Below are positions 11,475-20,404 of a DNA stretch of 64,000 bases, piece by piece. The notes under the pieces are model-generated. The model made no database searches, had not been told where the DNA came from, and worked only from the letters and a program-made list of their open reading frames with translations. Source of the stretch: Gossypium raimondii (Eukaryota > Streptophyta > Magnoliopsida > Malvales > Malvaceae); contig NC_068569.1 in assembly GCF_025698545.1 (NCBI RefSeq), positions 42,852,001-42,916,000 on the forward strand, written 5' to 3'. The number at the start of each line of letters is the position of its first letter. Position 1 is the stretch's first letter. The position numbers and the translations under genes were made by a program.

Positions 11475-11501
11475 TATATATATATATATATATATATATA
11501 T
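11475..11501. repeat. (TA)n microsatellite
   Basis: About 13 TA dinucleotide repeats inside the CACTA interior. Confidence 0.95.
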
Positions 11502-12161
11502 TGCAAAGTATAAATCCTGGCAATTCAATCAATTTGATTAAAATCTACCAAATAGTTTGAACTCACATGCTTACCTGCTTCCTATATTGAAAGACAAAAA
11601 CATGCATTAATTTTTCTATAGGAAGTGAAATCATAAAATTTAAGACTAAATAGAATATGGGTATCTCCCCATTATAAGCTTAGATCAAACAAAATTCAGA
11701 AGAAAATCGAAGAAGATACGCAAAAAAAATAAAAAAAATCAACATGAACCAGTTAAGGAATGAATTAAAAGAAACCCAATAAGCAGACAGGAAAAAAAGG
11801 AAAATTTATTATTACCTGTAGAAAGTAACTTCAAGGGTGATTAATGTAAAAGCCTTTTTCAGCTGAAAATAACGATAAGAAGAGAAGAGGTGAAGGTCCA
11901 AAATCCTATGCAAATATGGGTTTACTTTTTTTCTTTTAATTATTTCTCTAAATTATTTACAAGAGAATCGGCAATTTTATTTAGGGGGTGGTGGAAAAGC
12001 AAGAAACCATTCGAACCGAAAATTATAAAAAAGCAAGAAGCCAGGTATTTAAATATATTCTCTTTTAGCAACATGGAGTTTTTGGGATCAAATTCTAACA
12101 AATTAAAGTTTCCAATGCAATTCAAAATTACACCATTAAGTAAATAAGAGTTTTAAATTAC

Positions 12162-12268
12162 CTGAGATCAAAAACCCATTTTGGGTATAAACTTTTGTAA
12201 CTATTTATTAAATCTGCAATGTCGTTTCGATGCTTTGGTTCAATATTAGCCGAAGCTTCTCTAAGTTC
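12162..12268 (-). pseudogene. Captured exon resembling origin recognition complex subunit 2
   Basis: A 107-bp exon-like block bounded by a 3' splice site (TTGCAG, ending 12269) and a 5' splice site (CAG|GTAATT, 12161). It is open in one frame and encodes ELREASANIEPKHR, then SYKSLYPKWVFDLR. Plant ORC2 proteins carry SYKxLYxKWVF(E/D)LR just before the CGFGLLMYGFGSK motif. The next ORC2 exon is not found downstream, so one exon was taken with its splice signals. ORC2 identity is from recalled motifs and should be checked; that it is a captured exon is better supported. Confidence 0.7.
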
Positions 12269-12582
12269 CTGCAATTTTAAAACAACAAAATTTAAAAGAA
12301 TAAAAAAACAAAAGCTTTTTTTGAGATGGGGATTCAATGAGGCAAAATATTTGATTTCATATAAGTTTTGATTCTGTCTAATATAATCAAAACAATTACT
12401 GATGAAGATGAAACTGTTATATACCCTTTGTAGTTAATCTTGTGTCATTCAAAGAGTTGATGGAAGTATAGATATTGAGCAGTAAAGGAGCACATGGCTA
12501 AATGGTGACTTTACCTAAGGTTGTCTGCCAACAAAATCTTGGCCGACCTAAGTAACTAAAGCAAATATTTAGTAAGCTATTT

Positions 12583-12654
12583 TTGCTTTGAAAATGTAAC
12601 TTGCCTGCTCGTATCGGTCTGTATGCGCCTCATTTGTGCTTTGCCTCTCACCAT
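12583..12654 (-). pseudogene. Captured MADS-box fragment (SOC1/AGL20-like start)
   Basis: From ATG at 12654 the minus strand encodes MVRGKAQMRRI then TSRQVTFSK. This is the N-terminus of a MIKC MADS-box DNA-binding domain; SOC1-type proteins start MVRGKTQMRRIEN. About 20 of the first 24 residues agree with the family consensus. A stop (TAG) follows at 12574-12576, where the family has RNG, and small deletions erode the rest of the box. A splice-donor-like CTTAG|GTAAAG lies at 12515. The fragment cannot encode a working transcription factor. The start codon and 5' flank were captured with it. Confidence 0.85.
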
Positions 12655-13243
12655 GATGAGGATCTTCTTACCTTCAAAGCCAACAAAACATATATATATG
12701 TGAAATACCAAACAGGCATTAAAACAAACACATGGAAAACATAAGAATATAAATGAACAAAAAAAGAAAAGCAGTTATAAAAGAAGCAAATTATAAAACC
12801 CAGAAAACACTTTTTTAACTCAACTCAATTGGATCATACAAAATTTAACTCAAAACCAAATTAACATAACTCTGAAGTGAATTGTGTCCCTAATGATCTA
12901 AAACCACACCCAATAAATAAACCTCAGAACCCAAATTAAAAACAACTGAAAGCTAAGATCGAAATCATCTAAACCCAAAACTAATCCACACCGAAATCAC
13001 CCTAAAACATTGAAGAAAAATGAACCCAATTCATAGTAACTAGAGACAATGTTGAAATGTATTTCTAGATTGAATGTAAGCTAGGACAAATTATCTTAGA
13101 AAATAAAAATCATCTAGCATATTAGATTTGGGGTTGCCACAGATTAAGGTTCAGGGTTAATAGCATCTCAACCAGGCCCGGTATTGCACAGTAAAAACTT
13201 CAAATTCATTAAATTCCCCCTATAAATATACGAAAAGGATATT

Positions 13244-13662
13244 CTTTGTGATGATGGACTCCGACATTGTTTGAAACCTGGATTGCTGCAAATGAAATAT
13301 TTGTCAATTACTGAGATATATTCAAACAACTGTAGAATGGGTCCAGTTATAACTCACCATTTGTTGAAGAAGATTTTGCACCTAAAAAAAAACAATCAGT
13401 CAAAAAAATCATTAACTAAATCCCTAAAATAAACGACCTCGAGAAGCACAGTAAATAATTTCTATAATTATACTCATTTACTAGGATTGATCGACTTTGC
13501 AACCTAAAAGTCGAGACTATACTAAAACTAGCAGTGGATATGCCCTCAAGGTACTAGCAAAACAGCCTACATTAAAAGCAGGTTATTGTTACATGCTATA
13601 AAATAGGGTTGAGTAAACTCAGCAGTGCTTTGCTTTGAGTCTTCCAAATTATGCCCGTCCAG
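13244..13662 (-). pseudogene. Captured heat shock factor-binding protein (HSBP) gene piece, three exons
   Basis: Minus-strand order: a first exon around 13662-13609 encodes LDGHNLEDSKQSTAE (plant HSBPs start MDGHDxEDxKQSTA); an intron ending TTTTTTTAG; exon 13381-13358 encoding VQNLLQQM; donor GTGAGT; an intron ending TTTGCAG; exon 13285-13244 encoding QSRFQTMSESIITK. Joined, the last two match the HSBP coiled-coil core. HSBP binds the trimerisation domain of heat shock factors. The start codon ATG is now TTG, and sequence after ITK breaks off without a splice site. Introns are kept, so capture was from genomic DNA, not cDNA. Confidence 0.88.
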
Positions 13663-13891
13663 CAAAAATGTGTACCAGGAAAGTTTTGCAGAGAAAGAAA
13701 AAATAGCTTCCCAAATTTGGGCGTTTAAGAATGGGGGTTGAGGAAGAAAAGATAGCAATGGGCATGGAGTTAAAAGTTTTAAACGGTGGTATGTTTGTAA
13801 TGTTGGGGGTTTCAAGGGGGAAATTAGGGATTTTAGGGGGAAAAGATGAGGATTTCGCGCGCCGGAATTTATAAAATGGTGAAATTTTTTT

Positions 13892-13981
13892 AAACTAAAA
13901 TTATTTTTTTGTGGCGTTTTTTATAAAAACGCTGCAAAAGAGCGTTTTTATAAAAAACGTCACAAAAAATAATTTTAGTTT
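13892..13981. repeat. 90-bp near-perfect foldback
   Basis: AAACTAAAATTATTTTTT... pairs with ...AATAATTTTAGTTT around a short GCAAAAG loop, with arms of about 41 bases and very few mismatches. It lies at the start of the internal GTGGCGTTTT repeats of the CACTA element. Confidence 0.85.
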
Positions 13982-14490
13982 AAAGGGGGGAATTTATAAA
14001 ATGGCGCAATTTTTTTAAACTAAAATTATTTTTTTGTGGCGTTTTTTATAAAAATACCGTTATTACTCACTTTTTGCGGTGTTTTTATGTAAAACGCCGC
14101 AAAAAATTATTTCATTTGGAATAAAACGACACTGTTTTGCTATGCTAAAAATCTCGTTATTTTTTAAAATAAAATTATTTTTTGTGGCGTTTTTTATAAA
14201 AACGCTATTTCTCACCTTTTAGCGGCGTTTTACATAAAACGCAAAAAATTATTACATTTGGAATAAAACGACCTTTGTTTTGCTATGCTAAAATCTCGCT
14301 ATTTTTAAAATAAAATTATTTTTTGTGGCGTTTTTATAAAAGCGCTATTGCTCACCTTTTATGCGTTTTACATAAAAACGCATAAAATTATTACATTTGG
14401 AATAAAACGACCTTTGTTTTGCTATGCTAAAAATCTCGCTATTTTTAAAGAAAATTTATTTTTGTGGCGTTTTTTATAAACGCATAAAAA
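13905..14490. repeat. Internal CACTA array of GTGGCGTTTTTTATAAAA units
   Basis: About five degenerate repeats, roughly 120-150 bp each, with TTTTTGTGGCGTTTTTTATAAAAACGC and ATTATTNCATTTGGAATAAAACGACC blocks. It is related to, but more decayed than, the terminal arrays. Finding an array in the middle of the element may mean that it is composite. Confidence 0.7.
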
Positions 14491-14914
14491 ATTATTTTAT
14501 TTTGAACAAAATAACATTTTAATAAGAAAACAAATGATAAAATGAGTGTAATTAATTATTAAGTTAGAATTATCTAAATTAGATAATTACCTATATACCC
14601 ATATCATTTTATTTTTGTATTTTTTCTTATAATTTGGACCTATCCAAATTAAATAATTACCTATATATCCATATCAAATATTTTAAAATGTAAAAATATT
14701 AATTAATTGTATAAAATTGTATCATTTAATAAATCTCAAATAAACCTTAAACCCTAAATTGGCCATTCAATATACATAAAGTCTATCTATTATATATCTC
14801 TTAAATAATATAAACTATACTCATAATTTTAATATATTAAAATTATTATTATCTCTTTACAATTATATAAAACATATTTAATATAAAAATTTAAAACTAA
14901 TTAATCTAAACCCT

Positions 14915-15420
14915 AACCTGACCCTTGAATCCCTAAATCCTAACCCCTAAATCACTAACTCTTAACCCATAACCCCTAACTACTAACCCCTAAACCTTAA
15001 ATCCCAACCCTTACTATAATCCCTAAATCCATATATAATTATTTGATCATGGCGGGGGCAAGGCAAAACAAGCAAAAAACTGAACCGAACACTAAAAATA
15101 CTGAACCTGGATGGGATAAGATGGGGATATCCTTGGATGTAGCTTATATCGATTTTGAAGAACCAAATTAATATTATATCTTTTAAAATTATATAAGAAA
15201 TTAGTTAATATATAGATTAGAAAACACTAGTTAACCTAAACCCTAAACCATAAACTTAAACCCTAAAACCCTAAACCCATAAACCCTTAATACATAACCT
15301 TTAAACCTTAAACCCCAGCCTTTAAACCATAAACCATAACCTCTAAACCTATAATCCATAAACCTTAAAATGGTAACACCTAAACCTTAAACTCTAAACC
15401 ATATACCCTAAACTATAGTG
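14915..15420. repeat. Degenerate telomere-like CCCTAAA tracts
   Basis: Two blocks (about 14915-15010 and 15225-15420) of CCCTAAA, CCCTAAC and CCATAAAC variants, the C-rich strand of the plant telomere repeat TTTAGGG. They are too diverged and too short for a functional telomere. Between them, 15049-15171 holds a 40-codon open frame starting MAGARQNKQK with no known domain. The rest of 14500-15600 is AT-rich with nothing else recognised. Confidence 0.7.
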
Positions 15421-15599
15421 ATAATAAATTCAATATTTTAAAATTAATACTATCTCTTTTACGATTATATAAGAAATTATTTAATATATAAACTAAAAAA
15501 AGCAGTAATGTATCCAAAAAACTTTAAAATTATTTTAAATAATAGTATTTTAATTTTTCCATTTTTAACAAATATTTTAAATTATTTTAAATCCCTGAG

Positions 15600-16240
15600 C
15601 ATTAGCGGCGCTTTCCCAAAAACGCCGCTAAAGCCCTGAGCATTAGCGGCGCTTTCTTAAAAACGCCGCAAAATCCCCGAAAGCTCACAAAACGGTGTCG
15701 TTGGGCTTAGGTTTTTTTGCGGCGCTTTCCCAAAAATGCTGCAAAGCCCTGATCATTAGCGGCGCTTTCTTAAAAACGCTGCTAAATCCCCGAAAGCTCA
15801 GAAAACGGCGTCGTTTGGCTTAGGTTTTTTTGCGGCGCTTTCCCAAAAACGCCGCTAAAGACTTGAGCATTAGCGGCGCTTTCTTAAAAACGCCGCTAAA
15901 TCCCTGAAAGCTCAGAAAACGGCGTCGTTGGGCTTAGGTTTTTTTGCGGCGCTTCACCAAAAACGCCGCTAAAGACCTGAGCATTCGCGGCGCTTTCTTA
16001 AAAACGCCGCTAAATCCCGAAAGTTCAAAAAACGGTGTCGTTTGGCTTAGGTTTTTTTGCGGCGCTTTCTCAAAAACGCCGCTAAAGCCCTGAGCATTAG
16101 CGGCGCTTTCTTAAAAACGCCGCTAAATCCCCGAAAGCTCAAAAAACGGTGTCGTTGGGCTTAGGTTTTTTGCGGCGCTTTCTGGAAAACGCCGCTAATG
16201 CCTATTTTTAGTGGCGTTTTCCATAAAGCGCCGCTAAAAG
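15600..16240. repeat. CACTA right subterminal hairpin array
   Basis: Repeated blocks of AGCGGCGCTTTC(C/T)(C/T)AAAAACGCCGC, linked by CCCTGAGCATT and by CGAAAGCTCA(G/A)AAAACGG(C/T)GTCGTT, giving a higher-order period near 150 bp. It mirrors the left array and ends 20 bp from the right terminus. Confidence 0.85.
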
Positions 16241-16257
16241 CCTGTTTTGGTGTAGTG

Positions 16258-16985
16258 TTGGCCGCCGATTCACGAATTAGGCCTTAAACAACAATTAATC
16301 TAAATAAGCATTTTCAAAACTATAAGCAGTTTCCGCATCTAAGACAAGTATATGCATAGCATGAATTAATACAAGCACACCAAAAGCTAACCCTACAGAA
16401 ATAAAAGCCTATCTACAGATTAATAAAAAGATCATCACTTACCCATCTAGTGTACTCTAACAATGAAAGTGGTTTCAATCAGTTTCTCAAGAAACCCTAG
16501 CCCAAAAACAAATAAATAAAAGTAGAGAAATGGAGATTTATTACCTTTTTGGAAAGTTGCAAGGAGTTGAGGGTTGACAAAGTTGCAGAGAAGAACAAGA
16601 AAAATTAGAGAGAAAGAAGAGAAAAATTAGAGAAAAAGAAGAACAATAATCGGAACAGGCGGTCGGGTGGACGGCCTGACGCGGATGGAATGGAATGGCT
16701 TTTAGTTTTAGACTATTACAGCTGTTAGAGACTTAGAGTTAGACTTTAGTTTTAGTTTTATTGGGTGGGTAATTGGGTATACTTTAATTTTAGTTTTATT
16801 GGGTTGGGTTGGATAATTTTATTTATTAATTTTTCGGTTAAACTGAAAAAATTCGGTTAACCGATCAGTTTCGAACCGAATTAACCGTTAACCGAAAAAT
16901 CAAAAAAAAAATTAACCAACCCCCGATCGGAAAAATTCAGTTAACCGATCGATTAACCGAATTCGGTCGGTTAACCGAATTTTTT
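16258..16985. other. hAT right interior and right subterminal repeats
   Basis: 16258-16830 shows no gene. It includes the third copy of the ~100-bp tandem unit, a purine-rich stretch (16550-16650) and two splice-donor-like sites on the minus strand. From about 16835 to 16985 it holds TTAACCGAA/CGGTTAACCGA repeats that mirror those at 8960-9185. Confidence 0.7.
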
Positions 16986-17014
16986 TGATTTTACCCAAAT
17001 TATGCACACCCCTA

Positions 17015-18540
17015 GGTAGGCTTGGCTTTAGGGACCTTCATCTCTTTAATTTGGCTCTCCTTGGCAGACAATTGTGGAGGCTCATCTCCTTTAAAGACAC
17101 ATTATGCTATAAAGTTTTGAGTTCTAAGTACTTCCCTGGGGTGACATTTTCTAGCCCAAAGTGGTGGACAAACCGTCCTTCACTTGGTCCAGCATTGTCG
17201 AAGCTGCTAAGGCACTCAAGAATGGCTTCGGTTGGCAGGTTGGCAATGGTGAAAGCATCGATATCCGTAATGACAATTGGGGTTTGAAGGCTTAAACGGT
17301 AATGTTTTGAACCCCAATACTCTGAATACTCATGAGAGAAGGGTGAAAGACTTGTGGATCGACAACAGTAGAAGATGGAACAAAGAAAGGGTGTGTGCGA
17401 TCTATGGTAATTTCTTGGGGAACCAAATTTGCAATTTACTGGTTGGTGATAAGAATCAGAGTGACAGAGTGGTGTGGTTTCACAACCCCTTTGGCTTCTT
17501 TTCCTCCAAATTTGCATACTCTTGGCTCATGTTGAACCAAGTGGGTTTCGGCCCCCATAGCTTTTTTTTTGGAGAGCTTTATGGAAGCTGAACACCCTTC
17601 CCAAAATCCGTGTTTTCACCTGGCGTGTGGGCCATGAGCTCCTGCCTACGAACGCTAAGATTGCTTCCATTCGCCAGGGCTTTCGACAGGACTGTCCAAG
17701 GTGCGGTGTTGATAAAGAAACTCTAATTCACGCTCTTAAAGACTGCTCAACAGCAAGGGCCATCCTATCCATTGGTGGCCTCGATAACAAACTTCTTATA
17801 AAAGATTACTATTGCTGCATCGACTGGATGGAGGACGTGATGCGGATATTGGACAAGAAAGCTACTGCCGATTTCGTTACAACTTTGTGGAATAGCTGGA
17901 ATAATCGAAACAAGTTTATCTTTCGAGGGAAGGAAGATGATGCGCATGTTGTCTGGGAAAGAGCCAAAACCCTCAGCATGATTTCCGTATTTACAATCTG
18001 GTTAATGATCCCTTGTTACCTGTTACTCCTGCATGTAAAAGATGGGAGAAACCACCGAGTGGTTACGCAAAAATAAACTTTGATGCCTCTGTTAAGAATA
18101 ATAAAAAAAGGCTGTGGGGTTATTGTTCGTGATGAGGATAGTTTCACAATTGGAGATGGTGGGGGTTTCAAGGATGAGGTTGTGACGGCCGAGTGGGCAG
18201 AACTGTATGCTTTTGAAGAAAGTTTAAAGATAGCGTGTTCCCTCAATATTACAACGGTTGTTTTTGAGACTGAGAGTGCCAGTCTTGTTAATTGAGTTAA
18301 GAACCGCGGTACAGACGTCACTATCATGGGTGTGCGGGTCAACGAAATTCACAAAGCCATGGAAAAGTTTAAGTCGATTAGTATTTGTTGGGCCAACCGT
18401 TGCTGTAACAAGGTGGCCGATTTTATTTGTAAAAAATTGACCGCTGACTCATGTAATTGGTCCTTTGATATGGATTATCCTTTGGAAATCCATGAACTGG
18501 TTATTAGTGATGCAATTTAATTGAGTTTGACCTTTTAGGT
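17015..18540 (+). pseudogene. LINE-1 of the window, right fragment: zinc finger region and RNase H
   Basis: Continues the LINE cut at 8953. It opens with GFRDLHLFNLALLGRQLWRL and CYKVLSSKYFPG. After a frameshift near 17190 come WQVGNGESIDI and WIDNSRRW. A further shift near 17590 leads to IRVFTWRVGHELLPTNAKI and a CPRCG...IHAL zinc-binding motif (zf-RVT). Another shift near 17980 leads to YAKINFDASV and then the RNase H domain (18080-18520: GCGVIVRDED, ELYAFEESLKIA, and NKVADFICKK at the end). A stop at 18293 and several frameshifts make it non-functional. The 3' end lies near 18560 at an A-rich tract after TATATATATA. Confidence 0.88.
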
Positions 18541-18560
18541 CTTTTTATATATATATAAAA

Positions 18561-19066
18561 AAAGAAGACTTTTTTACTTAGCCTTTTTTTGCAATTGAAA
18601 GTTTTCTCATTTTAATATCTTATTATTTTGTTATAAATGGTTTTATTATTTTTTAAAAGGTAAATTACACATATAGTCACTTAACTATTAAAATTTTCAT
18701 TTTAGGCACTTAAAATAAAAAAATTTGTAATTTAAACACCCACGTTATATAGCTTGGTAATTTTGGTCACTCCTATTAAAATAAAAACGGCAAGCTAAAG
18801 TGGCAAATAAAAAATTGGTATGATAACAAATTTAGCCCTTAACTTTTACAATTATATCGATTTAATCATAATTTTAGAAAATTAACCCTCTAAATTTACA
18901 AATGTTCTTAATTTGATCTTAATTCTAAAAATTCAAAATAAATATAAAAATAAATAATTTCAAAAAATATAATAATAAATTTAAATTTTATATTAATATT
19001 AATATTTCTATTAATATTAAATAAATATAAAATCTATATAATAAATAAAATATATTAATATTACCA
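18561..19066. other. AT-rich non-coding DNA with a DNA-transposon-like end
   Basis: No gene. The stretch AAATTACACATATAGTCACT at about 18662 resembles the terminal repeat of common plant MULE/MITE families, but no matching second end is seen. The remainder (18930-19066) is nearly pure A/T. Confidence 0.5.
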
Positions 19067-20404
19067 TTAACATTTAAACTTCTTATTTTAAAATTTAGTC
19101 CGATAGATTTAGTATTAATAAAATTACACTTGTATATATATAAAATTAATTGGTATAAACATACATTTCAAACATAACAATAGAATATAGTAAGTTCCAT
19201 ATGAACTTACTTGAAAAACAACCACCACAAAGTCTCGTGGACTAATTTGCAATTTCTCCTATTTCTCGCTTAACTTACGATTGATTTAATTCCAAATATA
19301 TAATAATTCAGAACAATTTATCAATTTCAACAACCTTATAACATCTTAGAAGATGCACATAAAAATTAATTTATTTTCACACAATTTCCTAAAGTTTCAC
19401 ATTTTATTCAATTTAGCCCTAAAATCGAAATTGTTATATCTTTAAATTCTAAGCTTCATTTATCAATTCGATTTCAATTTCATCCTTGTAAAGCCTTCTA
19501 AATTCAATAAATTACTAAAATTTCATGTTAATTTTGAAATATTTATATTTTAGCCCTAAACTCAAAATTAACAAAATTTATTTTACAAATTAGCCCTATT
19601 CAAATTTAAGCTTACAACTAAGTTATTTAACGTAAAAAACATCAAAATCCATCAATGACAACATTTTAAAACTTTGATAGTTTTACGATTTAGTACTCGA
19701 ATTAGCTAGATTAAGTTACAACGATATCAAAAATATAAAATTTACGAAAAACAAACCGCAATTAAACCTCCATACAAGGACAATTTGGCTGAACCTTAAA
19801 GCTTCTTCCATGGTGTTTTGGTGTTTTATTTTTAGTGGAGAACTAAACGAAGATGATGATTCCTTTTGTTTTACTATTTTAACATATAATATTATTAATT
19901 AAATATATTTTTAACATATAAAATCTTTAATAAAAATCAGTAACCCTCCACTTATGTTAATTAGGGTCTAATTATCTCTTAGATCCTCAAGCAATCATTA
20001 ATCATGCATTTTAGCTAATAAAAATCAATAGTAACTAACTTTTATAGTTTTTACGATTTAGTCATTGTACCTTAATTAACCATCCAATCATTAAAATTTC
20101 TGAACCAAAATTCAATTCACCTATATAATAGCTCTGTAAAAATTTAATATTTAATAAAAGTATTTATTACCTCAATTTGCAGAAACGAGGTCCCGATACC
20201 TCAATTTCCAAAATCACTGACTTTTGAACCGATACACTTGTACCTTGACTAACTTTCCACATAACTAAAATTATTAGACCAAAATTCAGTATAGTATTGT
20301 AATAACCTCATCAATATTAATAAATAATATTTACTGACTCAATTATCGAAAAATAGAGTTCCGAAACTATTATTTTTGGTACTACTAAAAATCGGGTTGT
20401 TACA
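19067..20404 (-). repeat. 3' LTR of element C (truncated)
   Basis: 1.34 kb aligned to 38426-39497. It contains a segment of about 290 bp (roughly 19220-19510) that is missing from the 5' copy. The part of the LTR found at 36173-38425 is absent here, so this copy is truncated on its left. The flank ACTCTCCCCCTTAGAAAATT (20405 on) is the reverse of a polypurine tract AAGGGGGAGAGT. Confidence 0.8.

Larger units (their letters stand above)
10109..16257. mobile_element. CACTA-like element carrying host gene fragments
   Basis: The right end reads TTTTGGTGTAGTG, whose reverse complement CACTACACCAAAACAGG is a CACTA terminus. The left end ACTACACCAAAATAGG matches it with the first base changed. Inside both ends lie long arrays of AGCGGCGCTTT/AACGCCGCT hairpins, the subterminal repeats of CACTA elements. 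I see no transposase (TNPD/TNPA-like) coding, so it is non-autonomous. The interior 10570-13850 is intron-like AT-rich DNA with fragments of four host genes on the minus strand. The 3-bp target duplication cannot be read cleanly. It sits in the tandem array of the hAT element. Confidence 0.85.
8954..17014. mobile_element. Non-autonomous hAT element (8.1 kb including nested CACTA)
   Basis: Terminal inverted repeats are TAGGGGTGT at 8954 and ACACCCCTA at 17014. The 8 bases outside are AGTAGGCT (8946-8953) and GGTAGGCT (17015-17022), a one-mismatch 8-bp target duplication, the hAT hallmark. Just inside both ends lie many copies of CGGTTAACCGA/TTAACCGAAT. Removing the element and one duplication copy restores the LINE reading frame across the site, independent proof of the borders. 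Without the CACTA insert the hAT is about 1.9 kb, with no transposase seen, so it would depend on an autonomous partner. Confidence 0.88.

Noticed and set aside
11815..11861. Short exon-like block between TTTTCAG and CAG|GTAATA on the minus strand
   Set aside because: Splice-like borders only; the 47 bases give no recognisable protein, so it is not listed as a captured exon.
11890..12147. 85-codon plus-strand open frame
   Set aside because: AT-rich intron-like DNA inside the CACTA element, composition-driven, no domain; the recognisable gene fragments are on the other strand.
14915..15420. Chromosome end (telomere)
   Set aside because: Repeats are degenerate, short and enclosed by an intact transposon.
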